Positions 1-12,318 of a stretch of 64,000 nt of DNA are shown here, one piece after another (position 1 is the first letter of the stretch; each line of letters opens with the position of its first letter). A program made the translations under genes and the position numbers. The stretch covers positions 124,001-188,000 of the forward strand of contig WPDH01000114.1 of assembly GCA_019137255.1 (NCBI GenBank), given 5' to 3'. The notes beneath the pieces were generated by a model. It searched no databases and was not told the origin of the DNA. It was given only the letters and a program-made list of their open reading frames with translations. The stretch is from Corinectria fuckeliana. Its lineage: Eukaryota > Ascomycota > Sordariomycetes > Hypocreales > Nectriaceae.

Positions 1-256
1 GCTGGCCGTAGTTGAGGGCCGGGGCCATGCCGTGGATGCGCATGAAGGGGTCGGCGACGAAGCGGAGGGGAGACCATTTCCCCGTCGACCTGGAGTAGGT
101 GGACTCGATGTGGCCGTTGACTGCAAGGCGAGGTCAGCCAGTCTGGTTCTGGGCGCGAGTCGAGCAACAAACGGAAGCCGTCTTACCTTCGCGGACCTTG
201 AAGCCCACGTTGGACCAGTCAATGGTGTTGACCGGCGGGGGAGGGAAAGCAGCCAT
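1..256 (-). CDS. Branched-chain amino acid aminotransferase, 5' end (partial)
   Basis: Only the first two exons lie in the window; the gene runs off the left edge. Exon 1 is 256-187, the intron is 186-121 (GTAAG..TTGCAG on the minus strand) and exon 2 is 120-1. The spliced N-terminus begins MAAFPPPPVNTIDWSNVGFK and continues into FVADPFMRIHGMAPALNYGQ, which is the pattern at the start of fungal branched-chain aminotransferases (fold-type IV PLP enzymes). The family moves the amino group between Leu, Ile or Val and 2-oxoglutarate, in the last step of synthesis or the first step of breakdown. No mitochondrial presequence is visible, so a cytosolic form is likelier, but this is inference. The PLP lysine lies outside the window. 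The family call rests on recalled resemblance of about 65 residues. Confidence 0.82.
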
Positions 257-1361
257 TTTCGCAGGGCTCGACGTGGTGAAGGGAAACGCAAGCCAATTGG
301 TTCTCGGGAGCTACGTTTGATCCCAGAACAGCAGGACGGGGGAGAATAAGTAGGCTTTGGCTGACCGCAAGATTCGCAACGAAGCTTTTCTTGACTCAGC
401 GCTGACCTCAGGCCCTTTCCCGCAGCAGCCCGCCGATATCGCTCCAAGGGTGCTGAGTTCAGTTGTAGCGGGCCTCCCTCCCCCACCGCGGGGTCGATGC
501 TGCCCGCCTCAAGCCTGCAAGTTCTGACGTTTTGTTTCCACAGCTTCCCATTGGTGCAGTGCTGTCCTATTCTTAGCTTGCGGTTGTAGGTCATCATGCT
601 CTCGTTGGCCTGAAGCGACCATCTAATCAAGTCGTGGTGACGGAGGCCCTAGGACTTGGATCTATTCTGCAATACTGCTACCTTAGATCCAGGTATTAGG
701 TGGTAGGGTACCTTACAGTGCCATGTGGGAACAATATGCACATGAACGAATGCGGAAAACCATCGATGATAGTAACTTGGTAATAATCAGGATTACCCAA
801 GGCAATCAGATTAACTATCTATAATGTTCAAGGTCTTGTTCAGCATCCTAATTGCTTCATTGCCTCATCTCTGTGTCATGTCGTTGTCGCTACCATAAGA
901 AAATGCATTGCTAGACTAAGAAATTCCTTGTTCGCGTGGGCTTCGCCCTCCATCCTGGAAAGCTCTCTTTGGTTTCTTTTCATCCTCTCTCATCCATCCA
1001 TGGATCCGGCATCCTCAACTCATATCCATCGTCGGTAGCAGAAAACGAATGTAAGCTCACGTCGTCTGATCAGAGAAAAAGTAGTGTCGTGAGAGACAAA
1101 GTACTCGTATGAGTTGTAGGAAATCCGTCCCCATCTCAGTGAAATCGTCGTCCTGAAAGGCGTACCCTGCTCATCTCCCCGGCGCAGTGGGAACGTCGAA
1201 AAACAAAACTACATCTTGTACTGTGCCTTTTTTTGTGGGGTTTTCGCCAGTGGCGATGAAACCCTCCTTGATATCCCTACGCCTGCACCCGCTGACCGAA
1301 CGCCGGCGGTATAAAAACAGGCAATGAGATAAAATGCAAAAAAGCCACAGTACGCCCCTAG
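257..1361. other. Intergenic, about 1.1 kb
   Basis: This stretch holds the promoter side of the aminotransferase gene and the 3' flank of the TPS3-like gene. It turns AT-richer from about 660 to 1100. I see no convincing ORF, tRNA or repeat. Confidence 0.6.
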
Positions 1362-4278
1362 TCAGGCCAATGCGGCCAGCCGTTGGAGGCAAGTAAGAAC
1401 CCCTACACACCTTGTTAGTGCCGTTGCTGTCGATTAGACAAGTGTTCATCACTTACCACTAACACCTTGGGTCAAAGTGGCCGTAGCCTCGGTGTTTCGG
1501 CTACCGAGGCTGACCGTGACCACCTCCTTGACAGTGCCGTCCTCCTGAAGTCTGTTGGCCCACTTGAACACCTTCTCGTCTTCTCGACCGTCGCCAACGA
1601 CCATCAGGAAGTCGACGGGGTCCCTGTGAGCATCGTCGGGATTTAAATGTGCCTGCAGGTTTTCAAACACCTTCCTCGCCGCAGTCCTCTTGGTCCAGTC
1701 GATGGGCTCGACGGCGATGGAGCCATCCAGCGGAATGGCGTGGACTCGCTGCTCCTCACAGGCATCGTTGACATGGCTCGAGCAATCGGAAGCTTGTCGC
1801 GACGCCGACTCATAATCCTCGGCGCTCTTGTAGTGAAAGATGAGACTACAGCGGCGCTCCTCAATCTCGGCTCCGGGTGTTCGCTCGAGGTAATACGTCA
1901 TGATGGGCTTCACCGACGCCTTCCAATCCTTGACCTTTTCGAGGTCCGCCATCTCAGTCCACTTGTCACTGCCGCAGTCCTTGAGAAAGCAACCATTCTC
2001 GGCGATGAGACCCAGGTTGGGAACGCGGCGAAAGACACGGTCGAGTTCTTCGGGACGGCGACCGGACATGACGTAGACGGTGTTGCGCTCATCAAGGAGC
2101 AGGTCGTTTAGGACATCCAAGGTCCGCTGAGGGCTAACGGGGATGATCTGGTTCACTGGGCCCCAGCTGACGAGGGTTCCCTCGTAGTCGATGATAAACA
2201 GTCGGCGCTGAGCCTTCTGGTACGTGGCCGCCACTGTCGGAATTGACAGGCGAGGCACAGATGTCTGATCTCGCTTGTGCTGCTCCTCGTAGACCACGTC
2301 GAGGCGTCCGAGGAACTCGGAGAACCAGTGGGAGCCGGTGTGCTTCATGACACAGGCATGCAGCTTCGCCCATCGCTGGTCCTTCTCCTCGTCGCCCATC
2401 TCCAAGGCCTGCTTGATCGCATCGGCACACTGACGGTAGTCCCAAGGATTTACCGACAGTTCATTGCGGTTGAACAGAGACGAGGTACCCGTAAATTCGG
2501 ACAAGATCAAGGAACCATGCTTCTTCTCGGGAAAGAGCTCGCCATCCTGGCAGAACAGGTACTCGTGAGAAGTTAGGTTCATGCCCTCGCGTTGGCTAGT
2601 GATCATGAGCGCATCGGCGATGGTCAGCAGCGCAAGATATTGGGCATAATCAATATCTTGCTTAAGATACACGACCGGCTGATACGCAAGATTGGCCCAC
2701 GACGAGTTGACGCGGGTGACAATGTCCGAGACGGTAGCCTCGAGGTCGCTCTTTTCGCTTGAAGACAGGGCGACCTGGATCAAGACGGTGTTCTCACGCC
2801 ATTCGGGGTTCTTGTTAAGGAACAGCTCGTAGGAAAGCAGCTTCTGTCGCACACCGCGAACGTGATCCAGCTTGTCGCGGGCGACAATGAGCTTCTTGCC
2901 CCTGTAACGGTCCTGCATAATCTGTAGCCACTTCGCGACCTCCCCGTCCTTGAGATGGTTGCGAAGACTGACCGGGTCGATGCCGATGGGCAGATGGATG
3001 ACGTCGACGAATCGGTCTTCCATCTGGAGGCCCTCTGGGGTCGCCTCAGCAGTGAGAAGCCGACTGCAAGTCTGCAAGAAATGGCGAGCGTACTCGCGGA
3101 TCTGGAAGCCGACCAGGTTGGCACCGAGCATGCCCTCGAGCAGTTCCGTTCGGACAGCGAGACATCGGAAAACCTCAGAAGAGGGAAAGGCAACGTGGAG
3201 GAAGAAGCCAATTTTAGCGTCGGGGAGCTTCTTGCGGACCATGCCAGGGACCAGCAGCAGGTGATAGTCATGGATCCAGATGACGTCGCCGCGCTTCCAG
3301 TTTCTGACAATGCGGTCGGCAAAGGCTTGGCAGACGTTGACGTAGTACTTCCACGAGTGATCCTCGTACGCCTTGCTCTTGGGGTTGTCGGGGATCTGGT
3401 AGTGGAAGACGGGCCACAGAATATGCTTGCAGAAGTGGGCGTAGTGGCCGTCAAAGTCCTTGTCGGAGCAGAAGACGGTCAACATGTTGTGCTCGTTGGC
3501 GAGTGTATCCTCAATGTCCTGCTTCTGCTGCGTTCCATCTAGGGCATCCGTCGGCATGCCCAGGGTGCCTACCCAGGTGTAATCGCCAAGCTTGCCGTCA
3601 CGCGCAGCAGCCTCGGCGGCGTTGCGCAGGCCGCCGTTACCCTGGTCGGCGCTCACCACTTTCCAAGACGCCGAAGAGAAGACCCGGTCATGGCTGTCGC
3701 TCCTGACAAGAGGTTTCGGCTGTATTACGCCTTGGCGACCCAGTTCACGGGCCTTTTGCAGGGTCCTGGTGGACTCGGCGAGGGCAGCTGGCGGGGGAGA
3801 GTTGGCGCGGGACATGGGCTGGTTTGCGCGGCTGCCCCAGGCCCGCAGCTCTTGCGCATCGGTCGAGCTGAAGGCGCCTGGGAATTGGATGCGGAAGCCA
3901 TCTTCGTTGGAGTACAGGTTCGGCGTGTCGGAATCGTCGGTTGGGGTGTGCGGCGGCGTCAAGTCTTCACGGCTCGCGAACAGGCTGGGCTGGCGTATGA
4001 GGGCCTGTCTCGTACTCGCAGGCTTGGGCTTGGGGGCGGAATTGCTAGGCTTGTTGCGACGCTCGGAATCGGCATTTCGTGCAGGTGTTCCGGGGAGGGT
4101 GAAGTGAATGGTTTTAGGGAGGAAGCTATCTGTCGTATTAGCACCTGTAGCCGCTAGGCGTTGCAAAAGCATGACGTTGTCGAGTTGCAAACTTCGAAAT
4201 GAGCAGAATGCAAACGCATCCCAGCAAAGCAAATGGAAAAACAAGGTCAACGTACAGAGAACAGACAAAGACGGTCAT
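1362..4278 (-). CDS. tps3: Trehalose synthase complex regulatory subunit, TPS3/TSL1-like
   Basis: Three exons give 910 residues: 4278-4256, 4125-1457 and 1402-1362. The start at 4278 is chosen because splicing 4255-4126 gives MTVFVCSLFLPKTIHFTLPG, the conserved start of fungal Tps3 proteins; the last intron (1456-1403) restores a C-terminus ending in LQRLAALA. A GT20 trehalose-6-phosphate synthase-like domain fills roughly residues 150-600 (WIHDYHLLLVPGMVR, GFFLHVAFPSSEVFR). A HAD phosphatase-like domain follows. Its motif I reads DYEGTL near residue 653, where active Tps2 phosphatases have DxDGT, so the second catalytic Asp is replaced by Glu. That fits a non-catalytic regulatory subunit of the Tps1/Tps2 complex, which acts in the cytosol in stress tolerance. 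The alternative is a weakly active phosphatase. Confidence 0.85.
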
Positions 4279-6398
4279 GTTGGGCTAACACGTCGTCCGC
4301 GTCCGGGTATTGCGTATAGGGTGTAAGTGGTTGTGAGCACAAGGGATCAAGGGCCGATCGGTCTGGGAAACAGTATGTGGTTGAACGTCCGCGTATGACA
4401 AGTTCATATGTGAGGGAGATGGAAGTCGTAGTTGGTATTGGCGTCTGGGCTGAGGGTTTTTCGGGGCCAGATGGCTGGGGACGCTGAAGGTGAGAGGTGG
4501 TTTCTGTTGTCGCAGAGGAAAGCGCCTCTTTGTCGCAGATCCGGCCAGGGGAAGATTTTGGTTAGGAGCTTTACTGCTTTGCAGACGTAGCCAGATGCAA
4601 TGCAGCACACTCAACACAGCCAAACGGCAAATGTAGAGGATGAGGTATAGGCTGTCGTGTGTAAGAGGATAAAAGAAAATTCGAGAAGAGTCGAGTAAAA
4701 GGTAACACGAGGGTGGTGCCCAAATCTCCGAACGTCGCCGGGCTGTCGCCGGTCAGGTGGTTCGAAGAGCAGCTTGCACGACAGCTCAGTTCAAGCTTGG
4801 GCAGCTGTACGGCCGCAGCTCTGCTCTATTCGATCTGCTGGCGGCGGCGTCTTTTTTTTGGCCGGGCGCAGTTGCGAGGCGAGAAGAGACAGGGATGCGA
4901 AAGCCGTTGAACAAATGAGGGAGATCGGGGTGGTGGTGGTAGGTAGGGATTGGGGAAGACAGGAATTGCACCCCCAGAGCACTGACGTAATGTGCTTCTT
5001 GCGTCGTAAAGTGGTGAGAGGAAGCGTTGGGAATCGGATTGGGGACGGATAAAGCTCCGATGGGCGTTTTCGTACGATTGCCTACCCGTCGTAGGTACGA
5101 ATAGTATAAGCCAGAGGGCAAGGGAAGGGAGGTAGATGCAATGGGGAGAAGGACGGGTGGCGGCAAACAATAAAAGCAGAATGCAAGGACGCAAGCCGTG
5201 ACGTCGTCGAAGGGAAGAAGTCGGCAGCCGGGAGGAGGGTTTGGTCCGGGGCCTTTGTAGGACTGGGCAAAGCAGTGACAAGAGGAGGGGGAGGGGTAGA
5301 GAGAAGCTTGTGGAGGGGAAGCTGGCGAGTATTAAAACGATGACGGGAAAAAAACCTGATGAGACAAGGGACAAAAGAACGCGGCATATTGGAGGGGATT
5401 GGATGGATGCCTCTTTTTTTTTCACGATGGGGCCGCGATTAGATCCAACTCGGCCAGCCAAGCAAGCTCAAGTCGCAGCCATGGCCGATGGATGGACGAC
5501 TACATGCCACCATGTACAAGGCACAGAGAGGAGTCGCATTTCAATTTTCTGGAGGGGGCTTGGCTTTGGGTCGGGCTTTGCATGATGACAGCCTACAGGA
5601 AAAGTTGGGTTGGATCTAGCGCTGAGAGCTAAAGGCGGGCCAGCCGGGACCTTGGGGACGGGGGTACCGGACAGGTTTGCTGGGATACCTAGCGAAGGCG
5701 GTTGTTTTTTTAGCTACTATGTACATACTCGATGCTGTGCAGTGCGGTCGAGAATCCCTGCTGTCTTCCTGGGCGCTTCGGGAGGGGAACGGGAACGGAG
5801 ACGAAGGAGATACACCGGTACTTCGTACACAGGGACAAGCAAAACCAGGACGGGAACCGGGGGTTTGGAGGCGAAGGGAGACGGAACGGAGGTGTGGGTG
5901 GTGGTGTGGAGAAGGACGCACTACGTAAGTATGATGCGCTTATAACCAGTTGTCTAAATACGAATGGCTTGATAACGCTCTCTCTTACTTGCATTCAGCT
6001 CTTTGATGGGCGAGTGAATAGTAGAGATTGATATAGAGGCCAAGTGGGTATCTAACAGAAACACACTCAGCGACACCAAACAGTCCAGTACCAAACAGTC
6101 CAGTTCCATCCCATCCCATCATGGTTCGGTAGTGCCGGGTCATCCAACACAGAACATGTACCGATCCATCATCGTTATCTCTCGCATACTAACCACTCCC
6201 AACATCTCCGGCAACACAATCCATCAGATTCCTCCGACAGGTTGGCACTGGCCAGAGATACAAGGTACATGGTTGCACCGCTACAGGGAAAAAGACGCCG
6301 AAGAGGCCAAAGCCCCCCCTGGCCCTGCATGTCCATCTTGCATCCTCCCGATTCGGCTCGTCGACGATCACCCAGGGCGACATGATGCGGGATGAAGA

Positions 6399-6426
6399 CA
6401 TGTGGCATGTGGCATGTGGCATGTGG
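6399..6426. repeat. 7-bp tandem repeat (CATGTGG)x4
   Basis: Four head-to-tail copies of CATGTGG are visible between 6399 and 6426, in the gene-poor stretch. No function is suggested. Confidence 0.85.
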
Positions 6427-7480
6427 CGGGCAGGATGGACGAGTGTTGTGTATGTACTGTACACAGTACGAAGTTCGAAGATGATGTCTACCTGCCAACC
6501 AAGTTCCCTGGTCCGCAAAAGACCTCGATATCATCATTACTCGGCAATGACGGGCCTGCGCCGTATGCCCGGCATCATCAGCGCGCGTCCGCTGCCTTCG
6601 GGCCTCATTCCCGTCTTCGTTGTCTCGCCTACCGGTCTCCTCGGGGATCGAGATGCAGAGTCCAAAAGGGAAAAAAAGAAACCGCTCTGATCTGATATTA
6701 CCATCCATCTCACTGCGTGATCCGCATTGACCATCGGATTGAGGGTGGAGACGTTGCATGCGTGTTGGCGGGCGGCCTGATGGCTACAGTACTATGTACT
6801 CCCGGGAGATGCCATGCCCATGCCACGCCATAAAGCATGTTTTGCGTTGTTTCTTTTTCTTTTCTTTTCTTTTTCCCTTCTCACATGCTTGCAACCTGTT
6901 CCTCTATTTCCAGGTTTGGTTACGAACTGGTTGATCAGGAAGTTAGGTCCCGGCTCCAGGCCGGTCGGATAGCCGGTGGTGGCTGGCTGAGACATTGTGC
7001 AACAGCTAACACACAACGATAATACACCACCTATCTAGACCCAAACTAGGTCTACGAATTACGAATTCCAAGCCTCTGGGAAATGGATCTTCATCAGGGT
7101 AAGGGAGCAAGCTAGGTTCCGCCCGCCCCGCAGCCTTTCCCAATGGTCAACTCGCTGGACCCATCGGCGCCCGCGCAGAGTATCCCGGCCTGCCCAGAAG
7201 CTCGGCACGGCGCAGCGCTACGGCGTGGCGTCTTAGGATGCTGCAACCTGCTGTGTATTGTTGGTGCATGTATGCGTAAGAGCGATGGGACCGTAGCGTC
7301 CCGTTCCCATTAGAACGAACGAAACCTTGTGGTACTGTATCGCGTGGCATCAATCAGAATGGGAACCCGTCGTACGAAGACGACGTAGTTGTCGTCAGTT
7401 CGTATCAACAACGACAGGAACTCTCATCATGACGATTTCTAAATAGACAAGACAACTGCCGAAGAGGTCGTGGTGTGTCC

Positions 7481-7515
7481 GAACATCGAACATCGAACGT
7501 CGAACATCGAACATC
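7481..7515. repeat. 7-bp tandem repeat (GAACATC)x5
   Basis: Five copies of GAACATC lie head to tail, the third being GAACGTC. The repeat lies in the gene-poor stretch. Confidence 0.85.
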
Positions 7516-9367
7516 TCTATGTTTTTGCATCCCTGCACATCCATGTCTCCTTGAGCAAGCATAAGCTACGTAGTATGCGTCTCATCTGCAAGCCATCGTT
7601 GCCTCACCACACGCGACCGTCTAACCCTCATCCCCGTCCCGTCTCCGTCTCCGTTGCCCGCCATCCATCCGCCCGTTTCGACAAACGGCAATTGAATTGT
7701 TCTTCGGTTTCTCCAACAAACAGTGGCTTCCCCACAGCCCTCTAACCTGATCCCCCTTCAATCGAGATCCAACTTCAAGACATGCCATGTCCCCCCATTA
7801 AGCCCGGACTCTCTCCGACCGTTGGCTCCCCCGCCCCCCATAGCCCGCCGAAAGGGGACATATTCGGCGGCGGCCTCTCGGCGTCCCGTTGCTCCCCTCA
7901 CCGTCCCAAAAAGTGTCTATTGCTGGATGGTCAAATCGGTTGCGAGATATCGCAGCAGGTGACAGACGTTCCCCATCATCCAGTACCTTCCTCCGCCTTC
8001 CAGATGACCACCTATATCCCTCCTCAACTCTGCCGCCCAACCGCCCCCTCCAGAACCCCGGTCCCCACCCTCCCGGCCCCGCATGTAAATACCGGTGGTC
8101 TAGGGTAGCCGCTTTCCTGCTTTCCGCCATCCACTCACGATCGGTGGAGTTGCCTCGTGGGCTTGGGTTGCAAGGCGTGCTCGGCCCTCTCCTGCAAAAC
8201 GTGGTTTGGGTTTGGTCTCGGCCCTGTTAAACCCTGGGATATTGCCTCGTGCTGTAGGTGATGGTTGGTTCTCAACTCGCGCGCGCCTCCTAGATTTACG
8301 TCTAAGCGACTCCCGGCTCCGGTGGACCAGGCCCGAGAAGACCCGACGCCGGCTGGATGTGGCCACGTTGGTTCTCGATCATTCGGGGCGTCTGGGATTG
8401 TATGAACGTTGTTGGATACCTAAGTGCAGTGCACAAGTAGTGCTGTACTATGCGGGTGAACGCATATGTATCGAAGAGTAATGATTCTTTGGTCGCAAAG
8501 TATGTACACCTGCCTACCAACGCGGAATCGGCCACCGCCATAGACAATGGTACACGATACACGAGCGGAATTAGCTAGATCCTTCCACCGTTTCGGGTAA
8601 CAAAGTTCCACCGTGGATACTAGAACACGGGCCGAGCCCAATGGTTCGATGTCTGGCTGCAATGCTACCCCACAGCACCACCGCCCAGGGACTTTGAAGC
8701 TATCGTGAGCTTCATCCGCGGCACAATTCGCAACCTTTCCCGTCTTCCTATCCGGTCGATGCTCTCACGCATTTACAGCCGAGATCCCTCCGGAGGGCCG
8801 CAACCCGAGGCGCCCGCCGCCCCTCCAGTCAATTCTTCGCAAGCGAGCCTATGAGCGCCCTACATGCCGGTATCGAATCCCTGGCGCCTCCAAGCTTAGG
8901 ACTTGACATCTGCATATCCCGCCGTCCGTTATCATGTAGATAGATCGGCACTATCGGGGTTCGAGGCAAGGCAGTACCCGCACCTAACATCCTGGAAGCC
9001 TGGGACGGCAACTTGGTCCTGGTTCTCGTACTGGCCACCAACTCCCGGAGGTGCATGATCTGTCCCTTGCACGTACGTGGCCCCTCACCTGAGCTCTGGT
9101 TAGCTCTGACAGGCCGAGTCAGGTTCGAGGCACCCTATTTTTCTTCGGCGTTGACGACGTGTGTAATGCAGGCAGTCTTGTGGTGCCACGCGCTCGCGAG
9201 TCACGGAATGGGGAGCAAGATAGCACGCCTTTTGCCCCGCGAATAGGTGGTTCTAAGTCATGGCGAAAGAAGAAGTATTCTGCAACACGGGCCGTGTAAA
9301 TTGCACTTCTCATGGAACTGGGACTTTTCAGGGGTATCTCATCCATACAATCAAGCTCGTCCATCGG

Positions 9368-11013
9368 CTAATTCCGCCAGAGCCGAACGGCCTTGTCCTT
9401 GCCTCCGCTCGCGACTCTTTTTCCATCCGGCGCCCAATCCACGGCGTACACCTCGTCCTGGTGGCCAGGCAAGTCTACTTGCAGCTTGTGAGAGGCCATC
9501 GACCACACCTTTAAGGTCGTATCCTTGGATCCCGTCACTAGCAGTCTCGAATCCGCCGAGAATGCACACTGGTAAACGGGGGCTACATGACCGCGCAGAG
9601 TGTTGATGAACTTGCCGTCCCTGAGTTGGTTGTCAGCTAATGACCAGTAAGCAGGATTACTTGACACATACCTTGCGCTCCAAAGCTTGGCGTGGTTGTC
9701 CCAACCTGCGCTGGCAATGAGGCTACCGTCGGGTGAGAACGAGACGTGGTTGATTTGTTTCTGGTGACCCAGCATACGCGCAACCGGTTTCGTTCCTTGG
9801 GAGGGATCCCATAGATACATGGTGAAGTCGTCGCTAGCCGAGACTAGGCGTTCTACGACCTTGCCCTGGAACTTGCCAGCCTTCTCATATCGCTCCTTGG
9901 CCTTGATACGCTTTCCTTCCTCGCTGTCCGGGACAGGCGTGTGGTCGTAGAAAGAGGTTCGTAGCGCAAAGTCGGTCGAGAGAGCCAGGTGGTTCACCCA
10001 GTGAGCATGTGAAGACAAGGTGTGCACCAGCGTCCCCTTCTCGGCATTCCATACTCGGACCGTCTTGTCATGACTGGCGCTGTAGACGAGGCCTGCTCCG
10101 CCCCAGCGAACGCAACTGACACTGCTCTTGTGCCCGGTCAGGACGTGCTCTGTTTGGCCGGTGTTGACCACCCAGATTCGGACTGTCGCATCCTTGCTCG
10201 CGCTCGCGATGCGAGGTGTTCCGTCCCTCCAGAGATGATACGGCTCCCACGCAATATTGGTCACCCATTTCGAGTGTCCCGTCAGGGGACCACCAACAGC
10301 CTTTCCAGTCTCTGGATCCCAGAGACGCACTGACTTGTCCATGCTTCCGGTAGCCAACCTGGCTCCATCAGGGGACCAGGCAACGCACAGGACCCATCCA
10401 CCATGGCCGCTGAGGGTGTATTTTGGGGTACCAGTGTCGGTATCCCATATGCGCGCAGTCTTGTCGCCAGACCCAGTCGCTAGGAGAGCACTGGTCCGAG
10501 GACTAAACTGCGCTGCCAGGATAGCTTCGCCATGTCCCGGTATCCTGTGTGACATGCGTGTGACGGCATGGACCTTGAAAACAGCTTGAGGCTCAGCGCT
10601 GAGGGTAACAGTCGTCTCGAAAGGGTTCTCAATCCCATGGCTTCGAAGCAATTCCAGCAAATCGGTTGGGTATTGGTCAACGATGATGTCGGAGCCGGGT
10701 ATGTGGATTCGGAACCGGTATGGTAGGAATTCTTCCCTCTCCTGGATAAGTCAGTAGTGTCCCTGTCGTCACGGTCGTATCATGGACATACCCTAGCCAT
10801 CAGCGTGTTCAATAGAAGCGACAGGTTCTTCTCCGAAGCATCGGCAAGAGGCACTTCAATCACATCGGCCATCTGCTTGCCATCACCATCAAGGAAGCGG
10901 GCCTTGAAGGAGCCGGCAGGCCCCGACATGGCTGTAACATCCTGCTGGATATGCGAGCGCTCCAGCTCCTCCCTCCTTTGCCGCTTGGACGGTGGAGGTA
11001 CAATAGTCGCCAT
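9368..11013 (-). CDS. RSA4: Ribosome assembly protein RSA4 / Notchless
   Basis: Three exons (11013-10792, 10741-9672, 9620-9368) give 514 residues, the usual length for the family. The N-terminal NLE domain (about residues 30-125) carries LADASEKNLSLLLNTLMAR and, across intron 1, EREEFLPYRFRIHIPGSD. The IPGHGEAILAAQFSP segment opens a WD40 propeller with repeats such as SGDKTARIWD and SKDATVRIW through to the C-terminus. Intron 2 (9671-9621) is 51 nt and in frame, so an unspliced reading would add 17 residues; WSAR joined to DGKFINTLRGH is the normal family join. Family knowledge: Rsa4 binds pre-60S particles through its propeller, and the Rea1/Midasin AAA ATPase contacts its N-terminal domain to release assembly factors in the nucleus. 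Confidence 0.93.
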
Positions 11014-11265
11014 CGTGAGTTATGCTTGTGAAGATGTGTGGTTCAAGCCTTCAAGGCGGCATGGCGGGGCAGTTGGCAAAATCGGCAAAATCAGAGAAAT
11101 TTTGGCGGTGAGATTGCGACGAGCACGCTAACAAAACAAGCGAGAAGCCCCATACATTCTCGTTAAGGCCATAAAACACACTTCTGCCCGCTCTCCTCCC
11201 TTTTCCTTATCCTTATCCTTATCAAAACGAACGGCGCCAGTTCCATAACGCCTGTGGTCCCGTCC

Positions 11266-12318
11266 CTACTGCGTTCCCTGCGACGGCCGCCCGCGCATGC
11301 GCTTTGGAGGTCCGGGGTAGTGTTGGAACTGGGGCATGTCTATCCCCGGGACGGGTATCGGCGTCTGTTGGGGATTCTGAGGCAAATACAGCTGCGATTG
11401 CATCATGGCCTGGGCCTGAGCCTGAGCCTGAGCTTGCGCCTGTGCTTGGGCTTGTGCCTGGACGTCTGGTTGAGGCAGCGCCTGCTGTTGCACATGCTGC
11501 TGCTGCTGCTGCTGCTGGGCATGCATCTGTTGTTGATTTTGTTCGGCTTGTCTCCGCTGACGAGCCCGCTGCTTTTGTGCGGATGATTGCCGCTTGCCCT
11601 CCTCGATCTGATGATGACGCTTATCTTGCGCCTCCTGTCTCTTCTGCCTCTGCACGTCCTCGTTCTGAACGGCGTAAATAGCCGCAATCCTGAGCTGCAA
11701 CCCCGAGAGGATCCCGAGCCGGTCAGGCTGCGACAGTTTGCGGTATTCGCCCTTGAACTGGTGGAAGGTGTCGCCGGTCAGACGGAGGACGGCGTTGGAG
11801 ACGCCCGCAACTTGGATCGCAGCCGAGGTCTCTGCATCTGGCAGAGGTCCATCGTCTGCGCCCGTTAGCAACAGCGAGTCGTTCGGACTCGTCCCTTGCT
11901 CACCTTCCAGGTCCTCGACGGTGTTGTTCTCGTCTTCGCTGGGCGGTTCGGGCGTTGGGGGCTCTGGGGTTCCCGGCTCGTGGTTGTGTTGGTCGCAAGT
12001 TATCGTCAAGACCCATCCGCCCATCGTCTTACGGTGCACCGCCTTGGCCTTCCAAGGGCAGTCCGTTTTCTTCGTCGTTGTCTTGTGCTTGGTGGCCATG
12101 CACCGGTACGGCCTGCCGCCTCGATCGCAGACGAGATCGCATCGTACTATTTCGTTCCCTGGGATGTCGGCACCACCCACTTTGCCGCGGTGTGACCTGG
12201 CCTTGACGATCTTGTAGCCATCCTTTTCCATGCGGTCGTTCAACTCTTTGAAGAGGTCCTCGTAGGAATTAAAGATGCCCGAATGGGGCACCGAGACGGC
12301 CTCGAGAATGCCGAACAT
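11266..12318 (-). CDS. FAR1-type (WRKY-GCM1-like) DNA-binding domain protein
   Basis: A single exon encodes 350 residues. The ATG at 12318 is preferred because the frame above it opens only with TTG. Residues about 10-115 contain a FAR1-like zinc domain: FNSYEDLFKELNDRMEKDGY at its start, conserved Cys residues in VRCDLVCDRGG, a later DCPWKA, and TCDQHNHEP with the paired His at its end. Family knowledge: such domains are shared by plant FAR1/FHY3, MULE transposases and fungal regulators. An acidic Pro/Glu linker follows, then a basic Gln-rich region and a C-terminal poly-Gln and (Gln-Ala)n tract. It probably acts as a nuclear transcription factor; the target is unknown. Its promoter is shared with MSH4. 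Confidence 0.7.
   Translation of the reverse strand: MFGILEAVSVPHSGIFNSYEDLFKELNDRMEKDGYKIVKARSHRGKVGGADIPGNEIVRCDLVCDRGGRPYRCMATKHKTTTKKTDCPWKAKAVHRKTMGGWVLTITCDQHNHEPGTPEPPTPEPPSEDENNTVEDLEGEQGTSPNDSLLLTGADDGPLPDAETSAAIQVAGVSNAVLRLTGDTFHQFKGEYRKLSQPDRLGILSGLQLRIAAIYAVQNEDVQRQKRQEAQDKRHHQIEEGKRQSSAQKQRARQRRQAEQNQQQMHAQQQQQQQHVQQQALPQPDVQAQAQAQAQAQAQAQAQAMMQSQLYLPQNPQQTPIPVPGIDMPQFQHYPGPPKRMRGRPSQGTQ
11403..11520. repeat. Coding microsatellite for Gln-Ala and poly-Gln
   Basis: Imperfect hexamers of the GCCTGA/GCCTGG type followed by CTG triplets lie inside the FAR1-type gene. They encode a (Gln-Ala)n run and a Gln run. Length variation between strains is likely. Confidence 0.8.

Larger units (their letters stand above)
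4279..9367. other. Gene-poor region, about 5.1 kb
   Basis: No supportable coding gene was found on either strand. About 4300-5500 is pyrimidine-rich on the minus strand, as expected of a long fungal promoter or 5' leader for the adjacent TPS3-like gene. The open frames here are low-complexity (Ser/Pro/Leu/Arg) and lack family resemblance. Short tandem repeats occur at about 6399-6426 and 7481-7515. No tRNA or 5S rRNA pattern was seen. A non-coding transcript or a gene with many small exons cannot be excluded by eye. Confidence 0.5.

Noticed and set aside
4826..5461. 211-codon minus-strand frame upstream of the TPS3-like gene
   Set aside because: Ser/Pro/Leu/Arg low complexity from a pyrimidine-rich leader or promoter; no domain.
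8860..8890. tRNA T-loop-like GGTATCGAATCCC
   Set aside because: No cloverleaf partner sequences nearby, and the loop differs from the GGTTCRA pattern.
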